The position numbers and the translations under genes were made by a program. From Setophaga petechia (Eukaryota > Chordata > Aves > Passeriformes > Parulidae): DNA of 64,000 nt. Positions 57,491 through 64,000 of the stretch are shown piece by piece. The notes below the pieces were generated by a model, which was not told where the DNA came from, did not search any database, and was given only the letters and a program-made list of their open reading frames with translations. The stretch spans positions 39,493,291-39,557,290 of the forward strand of contig JANCRA010000003.1 of assembly GCA_024362935.1 (NCBI GenBank), in the 5' to 3' direction. Every line of letters begins with the position of its first letter. Position 1 is the stretch's first letter.

Positions 57491-59440
57491 TCAGCTGAGT
57501 TTCAATGAGTGCTGAAGTAAGCACACACTTCCCAACCTACCCCAAGGGTCACTGAACTTTCTGAGGTTTGGCACAGACCGTCACATTCCCGCAGGTAAGG
57601 GGAATTTACATTATCAACTTCACCTTATCAACTTCTTAGTGAGGAAAACCTGTTTGCAAAGGGCGTTATAATATGAGAATAATATTTCTGTCTGAGGGCC
57701 CTGAAAAAGGGAGTGAGTCACACATCCTTTTTCTATCATGCTTTGCAAGATGATGCAATATGACTTCAAGCATCACAAAATAATACTCTTCTTTCTCCTC
57801 TTAAAGAAAAATGTTTATTTTTCTTTCATAAAGGAGACTGAAGCTTTGGCTCATGGCAAGTTGAGCTCCTTGTGAAAAGCAAGAGGCCAGCATGGCTGTT
57901 TTTCAAAGGATAAAAATAAACACAGTGTTAAATAAAGTTTATTGCTAGTCCTAAAATTAAAACCATGTTAGTCAATGTTCTGATTTTGTCAATTAATAGA
58001 CTATTTTCCTACAATGGTTCTCCAGGTTAGAGTGATTCTGTAATTGAAAATAAAATAATGCAAAGAAAAGTGAATAACTCATCTACAAGGTCTGGTGATC
58101 TACTATCACCACCCTGTGTCAGTCAACACCTTTTTCGTTTCACAGTTCAGTTAAAACTGGGGTCCTTTTGGCAGAGCTTGTGTTGTCTAGGAGTGTTCTA
58201 GGAACAGGGCTGTGTGGTTATATTTCTGATACTGTGCAAGGGAAGAAGGCGGCTGGAATATGCCCCTGGGCCAAATTCACTTCATTCATTTTCCCCACAG
58301 GCACAGCAGATTTCCCCCGTGCCAGGTGAGACCACACATGCTGGTACTTGGGAAGATTTTGAACTTGTGCACACCTGTGAAATAAACTCCAAAAGACTAC
58401 ATTGCAATCAAGATATGTCATAAAAATCCTAAGTAGAGTTTAGAATTGCTGATGTTCAGAGATTCTTGAAAGAATAATGCTTTTCCAATTTAAATATTAA
58501 AATAAAAACTCAGCCCTTGTTACCCACATAGGGCCAAGTGGTGAGAAGGTGACTTTGTTACATGAAAAGCAGAGCTTGTGCAGCTTGACCCACAGTCCTA
58601 CTGCAAAATAAGGGGTTCCACGTGCAGCATGTGCTAGATGTGAAATTGGACAAAAACATCCTACCTGCATCTTTAAAGGGAGTGAGGGGTTATTGCTTAG
58701 GCCAGATATTGTGGGTAAGTCTGCACAAAAAGGACACCTCATAATGTGTACACTGGCATGATGGACTTCAGCAACTTCCAAATTTTAATACTGAGATCTT
58801 TATGCAGTACCATTCCTGTTTCTTGTCAGGAAATACCTCACGTCAAAATCCAAAAGTATTATGATTAATACCCTATCTACAATTTTGCAAGGAAAATATT
58901 ATATCATTTGCCTTTGAAGTGTTAATTACTTTAGCACCTAAGAAAATATGATTCTAGGGAAAACACACTGCTGATCTGATCCAGAATTTGCTCTGCTATC
59001 CTCTCTTAGTGGAGACAGGAATCTAGGCAATTCTATTCTTCAGCCAAAAGTTACAAGATTCAACTCAAGACTTCCAGGAAGAAGCTTTGTGTCCTCTGTT
59101 AGATGGGAAAGGTGGAGCTAGGCAATAACAGTGATCCTTTCTGATTTAAGTTTGTAACTGTGCCTTTCTGCAGTAGCCCCATGGGAACAATCACACAGAT
59201 CTCTGAAAGCAGCCGAGCTTATAAAAGAACAAGTAGTGGGAAGGCAGGATGATCCTCATGGCAGAGCTGACAGTGGTGGTGGCTGTTGCTTAGGAATGCA
59301 CAGAAGCAGCAGAATTACAGAGTCCGGGAGTGCTTTCAAGAAAGCAACGGCTGAGGCCCTGCCACAGAGACTTAAAAAGCTGAATCCTTAGGGAAGAGGA
59401 AAGCAAACTGCTAGCATACACTAAATAAACCCTTTTATAA
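57491..59440. other. Unique AT-rich flank, no gene seen
   Basis: The satellite ends abruptly at 57,490 and the sequence becomes non-repetitive and AT-rich. Open frames are short (under 100 codons) and show no recognisable protein, splice pattern or RNA gene. I see no telomere motif here. Confidence 0.7.
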
Positions 59441-59566
59441 GTGGTTTTGGTTTTGAGGGAGTTTTTTGTTTGGGGTTTCTTTTTGTTTGTTTGTTTTAGT
59501 CTTTGCTTTTGTTTTGGGGGGTGTTTTGGTTTTGTTGGCTTTTTTCGGGGGGGGGGGGGGGGGGGG
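59441..59566. repeat. T/G-rich low-complexity tract ending in a 20-base G run
   Basis: Runs such as TTTTGTTTGTTTGTTTT and GGTTTTGGTTTTG lead into an uninterrupted run of 20 G at 59,547-59,566. Read on the minus strand it is a C run followed by A-rich sequence, which could be a decayed retroposon tail or simple-sequence expansion. Long G runs are error-prone in sequencing. Confidence 0.85.
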
Positions 59567-60120
59567 CGGTTTGTAATTTAAAAAGTAAATCGCCTGAGTT
59601 TTGGAGCAGGTGTTGTTCGTGCAATCAGGGAGCTGCTCCATCGGCAGCTCAGCCCCAGCACTACAGTGCAGCAACAACAGAGGAGGAGAAAATAGCGGGG
59701 AGGAGGCACAGTCTGACTGCACAGAGATTAACTCCTTCCCTCCACTTCCAATCTCTCCGCAAAATTCTGCCGGAGGAAGAAGAGAAAACTCCATTTCTGT
59801 CGCCTCCCCTATTGTAATTGGCCAGAAGCACGCTGTGCTGTGACTGATAGGGGACCTTCTGCGGAGGGACCTGCTGGTCCCGTCCTCACCCCCTGACATC
59901 CTGCGATGAAACCGGTCACTTGCAGCGGAGATGAGCATGCAGTGCTCGGAAACACCAGCCGGGTTTTCCTTTCAGCTCTCATCTGATGCTGCTCGGCCCT
60001 CTTATTTCTTTGGGTTAGTTCCAGTTTTCATTATCTCTGCCTTTGTCTTGCTGATGGTGGCTGCATCTCGGTCCAGCTGAACCCGGGCTGTGCAGAGCAT
60101 GATGCCATCCCAGCCACAAA
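59567..60120. other. GC-richer stretch of unknown role
   Basis: This segment is richer in G+C and CpG than its surroundings. It has an inverted CCAAT box (ATTGG at 59,817-59,821), but no convincing TATA box or coding exon. It could be a promoter or first-exon region, or simply a local composition change. The small open frames in it look incidental. Confidence 0.3.
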
Positions 60121-62249
60121 GGTTTTGAAGTTGTTTCTTTCAAAAGTGGACAGGAAAGTATTTCTCATTCTAAGGAACAAGCTCGGGAAGTGAAAAGCAG
60201 ATCAGGTGATTCTGCCGTTTAACTCCTTTCTAGGTGGACGAAGAAATATTAATGTAAATTAAACACCAGTGTTCACACACGCATCCCCACCCCAAGCCCA
60301 CACTTCTTGTTTGCCCTTCCTAAGCACTTTGTTCCAAAGGTTTTTGTTTAGCCGGGATGCTGGGGAATGGCAGCATTTCATACCAATAGCTCCATACTGA
60401 TACAATCAGAGCAGAAACAAAGCAACTGCCTCTTACCCGTTCACTACAGTCTTCATGGATTAAAAGAAAAACCCAAACCAAGAACCATCCAAGACACCCA
60501 GAACAGGAACAAACCCTCATCTAACTAGTCATTTCCACAGCTCTGAAGTCTCGGCCTCACTTTCTCCTGTCATTCTCCGTGCTGTGTTTTGTAAGAGCAA
60601 GTTTGCAAGAACAAAGCACTGCAGAGAAGCAGATAATATGCACATACAGTGCTTCTACTTGGCACCCAAAACACAAGTGTTTCTCCAGTCTTTACTGGGA
60701 TAATAGCAATGTACAGAGATTAGTCAACCCATGATACCAAAAGCAAATTGAACATGCTAAAACAACTTCCTAGAGTAAAATGTAAAGTAAAAAAAAAGTA
60801 AACATTACACATTTTGCTTAACAGCTGCAGCAATAACATCAAACCCATCAGCAAGTATGAGATTTAATAGCCAGGGTGTTGTCTCTTTCAATAAGCAGTA
60901 TGAATATGTATCAATTGGCAGGCTCAGGATAGTATTCCTTGAGTTGGGGCAGCAGGGGTCTGAAACAGAAGAAGGTCAGCACTTGAGCCTTTGTAGCAAT
61001 TCCTTACACTGTACAGGTCAGATTTGGCACAGGTCCTGTGGGACCCAAGGTTTATGCAGGGCTGTAGATTATGCATTTTTGCTAATGATTTGGTGGGATT
61101 GCCACTGCTGTGTTCCCCACAGAATGCTTCTGCATCATACCATTGAGTATAATCTGACTGCACAAGGCACAATTAAAGGATGGTATGAACCTTCACTACT
61201 GCACATTCAGCTTCAGCTTTTAATGTGTGCATGTGCACAGGTGTGGGCTGATTCCTGAAATAAATGGAAGGTGAGAAAGTGCAAATATTTAATCACTATT
61301 TCTTGCCAATCCTGTCCCTCTGTAGGAAAAGTGATGCAGAACTAGGACCGCACATTTTCACTTCTTCCATATGAAAATAACAGGTCTCAGTGTAACATAA
61401 GAGAAAGCTGAGAAGGCTAGAGAAAAACAGTAGAATTAGCAGGTAGATCCTGCGAGAAAGTGAGCTCTTTTCTATCCTGTCTCTGTAATCTAGCTGGAGC
61501 ATCTGCTATCCAAGTTGACATCAGCAGTCTGGCTAAGGAGAAATGCCTCCTGTCCCTTTACAGCTCCTGATGTGTTGCATCAAATGCTGTCAGTTCAAAT
61601 TAAGCACTGCTGTTTTCTCCCTGTGCCCTGCCTGCTGCCTGACTTGTTGCACTTCTGCAGGTAGCTGCAGTGGATGCACCCTGGCAGAGGCTGGTAACTG
61701 CCCTGCTCCCTCGATAGTTTGAGGAAGCAGCATGGCCAAGTTGGCAAATCACCATAGTAAGGATCAGACTGCACATCTCTGAAACTGGTCCTTTCCCTCC
61801 CTTTTTAACTCCAACATTTTGTTTAGACAGAAAGATTGCAGTCTAGCAGCCATTCAGAACAGGAGCCTTGTGCAGCCCCCAGAAAAGAGATTTCCAGACT
61901 CAGCTAAGTACATGGTCTCAAATGAAATCCAACAGCAGTGGAAATAAGTGCAGTGCACCCAGCTTCTGCTGTACTGTATATTTAATAGTGTTCCATATCC
62001 AGATGCTTCTACTTTCTCCAAAGACCAGTTTTCTACTGATGTGAAACATCAACAAGGACCATTCAAAAAGTACAAATAGATACAATACTGAAGCAAGGAT
62101 TTTTGGAGGAGATAAAAAAATCTCAAACTGTGAAGATGTAAAATTATATTCTTCTGAAAACTGGAATACACAAAACCCATATAATTTTTTTGGAGCCTGT
62201 GGCTTGTCCTCCCCATTCTTAGCGTAAATATATTTTGGATCTGAGACTG
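60121..62249. other. Unique flank, no gene seen
   Basis: Non-repetitive, AT-rich sequence with only short open frames that resemble no protein family I recognise. No tRNA, small RNA or tandem repeat was noticed. Confidence 0.65.
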
Positions 62250-62825
62250 CCATGAGACACCAGCTGGCAACTCAGACAGACAGAGCCACTCTCTCAATCC
62301 CCCACAGAGGGATGGGGCAGAGAATCAGAAGGGTAAAAGTGAGAAAATTTGTGTGTTGGGATAAAGACAGTTTAATAGGGAAAGCAAAAGCCATGTGCAT
62401 ACAAGCAAAATAAAAGGAGTAATTAAATCACTTGCCATGGGCAGGTGTTCAGCCTTTCCCAGGATAAGAGGGTTCCATCATGTGTAATGGTGACTTGGGA
62501 AGGCAAATATCATCCAACCCTTCCTTGCTCTTCCCCCAGCTTTATATGCTGAGCACAATGCTGTATGGTCTGGAATATCCCTTTGGTCAGCTGGGGTCAG
62601 CTGCCCTGGCTGTGTGCCTTCCCAACTCCTTGTGCACCCCCAGCCTCCTCGCTGCTGGAGTGGTGTGAGAAGCAGGAAAGGCCTTGACTCTGTGTAAGAA
62701 CAGTTCAGTGATAACTGAAACATCTCTGAATTTCCAGAGCTGTTTCCAGAACAAATCCAAAACACAGGCCCCCACCACCGATTGAGAAAAAAATTAACTC
62801 TACCCCAAGAAAATCAGCACAAAGA
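62250..62825 (-). mobile_element. Degenerate avian LTR-type interspersed repeat (probable solo LTR)
   Basis: The stretch containing GGTCTGGAATATCCC, TTGGTCAGCTGGGGTCAGC and GGCCTTGACTCTGTGTAAG resembles, from memory, a common LTR repeat of bird genomes. On the minus strand it begins near TGTGCTGATTTTC, has a TATAAA at 62,546-62,541 and an ATTAAA signal at 62,376-62,371, in the order expected of an LTR. Coding sequence and a second LTR are absent, so it would be a solo copy. It is unrelated in sequence to the provirus LTRs. Family name and exact limits are not established. Confidence 0.5.
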
Positions 62826-64000
62826 CCAAACACTCTTCGTTTCCTCTCATCTCTTAAATGACATCACTGGACTGTTGAGCAAAAGAGAGTAGATCACAGC
62901 AAACATAAATTTTCCCTCATAACACACTGAAGAACAGCTTTGACACCATGCCAGACTCTTAAAGGCTACCAAATTAATAACCAAATTAATGTTCTGTTTG
63001 ACATCCACAAACTAGCCCTGGGATTCCAGGCTTTTAGAAGCCTTGTGCACAAGGCTTCACACTGATTACTTCAGGAAGATAAGTGTGGGTCAGAAAAAAC
63101 TTTTGCTTTGCTTTGTTTGGAAAAACACTTTTATCTCCCCTGATTTTAGAGATCTTCCTTTTTCAGATGCTACAATAACATTTTAGGGCTTCATTTGTTG
63201 GACAAAATGATTTGCACAGTCCAAGCTTTCTTCCTATGCTCATCCTGGAGATGTTGCTTTTTCAGACATCCTGCTTAAGGTAGCCATTGACTCCAGCTGC
63301 CATTATGCCTCTAGGTCCATGGGGGATGGGAATGTCTTCTCTACACCCATCTCACTGGAGCAATTCCTTGCCAGGGCTTATTTTTTATTTTTCAAGACAC
63401 ACACTTCACTGCAGAGCTGTCCTTTGTTGAGCAATAAAGGAGGCTGCCTTCTCTTGCTAGTACAAAACAAGTATCTCACAATTTATTCACAAAGCCTCCC
63501 CAAAACAAAAACAACAGACAGAAAAAGTACAGGTTTAGGTCCCTTAAAGTGTCCTGAGAACTATGTACACTCTCCATTTGATTAGACTGTAGTGTAATAT
63601 AGTGGGAAACACCACTGGAGCCATAATGAACCCACAGGACATCCTGACAAGTTCCCAGACTAAACATGAAACCACAGTCTCTTGACTGTGTTTCTTTTTC
63701 CCTTGCACTTCTTCTCTGGTTCCCAGTGCATTAATTTATCTTGTCCACAGACCTGAAAATCTTCTAAATACTGTGAATACTGTATTCTCTGCCTGCTCCC
63801 TCTCAGGAAGAGCATTGCCTTACTATTGAAGACTTCAAGAAGGTTTCTAGTCAGGTAGAGAAGTGCAACTGGCACTTGCTGGGACTTGCACATAGAACCA
63901 CACCCTTTCAAACCCTTTGGAAGGAGCGTCTCAGAGCAGGTTTTCCCACTGAGAGACATGATCTTCCACCTGTTGACCTCTGGAATGAAAATTAAGAAGG
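62826..64000. other. Unique flank to window end, no gene seen
   Basis: AT-rich sequence with several short open frames on both strands, the longest near 63,660-63,959 (minus, 99 codons). None shows a recognisable domain, and I do not call them genes. Confidence 0.6.

Noticed and set aside
58214..63959. Short open frames in the unique flank as host genes
   Set aside because: All are under about 170 codons with no recognisable domain or convincing exon structure. The longest (59,435-59,938, minus) runs through the low-complexity tract and includes a run of prolines encoded by the G run.

Overview
The window looks like a scaffolded bird genome assembly, probably a songbird. This is an inference. 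It rests on vertebrate telomere-type TTAGGG motifs, a class II endogenous retrovirus (ERV) with a gamma-type envelope, and a repeat at about 62.3-62.8 kb that I recognise from memory as an interspersed LTR of avian genomes. No host protein-coding gene can be supported anywhere.

Bases 1-57,490 are one tandem satellite array that enters from beyond the left edge. Its 351-bp unit is a dimer of two diverged halves of 173 and 178 bp, with about 140 copies visible. Each half carries telomere-like CCCTAA/TTAGGG motifs in both orientations, arranged as a 14-nt inverted repeat. The array contains a 100-N assembly gap (38,678-38,777). It shows higher-order structure, best seen as an 11-unit, 3,858-bp block repeated between about 44.2 and 52 kb. 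The many repeated minus-strand open frames of about 95 codons come from the homogenised 351-bp (117-codon) period and are not genes.

A single complete provirus on the minus strand (6,232-14,626) interrupts the array. It has two apparently identical 344-bp LTRs, a 5-bp target-site duplication (CCTCC), a tRNA-Phe-like primer binding site and a polypurine tract. Its gag, pro and pol lie in three successive -1 frames joined by two good slippery heptamers (GGGAAAC and AAATTTA), the layout of betaretroviruses. Gag, protease, RT, RNase H and integrase have all expected motifs and no internal stop. The envelope is gamma-type (CWLC, KR cleavage site, CX6CC) and is split by one frame change near its amino end. 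The element therefore looks very young, and env is its only visible lesion.

Bases 57,491-64,000 are non-satellite, AT-rich flanking DNA. They hold a T/G-rich low-complexity tract ending in a 20-base G run, a GC-richer stretch that might be regulatory, and a degenerate LTR-like repeat.
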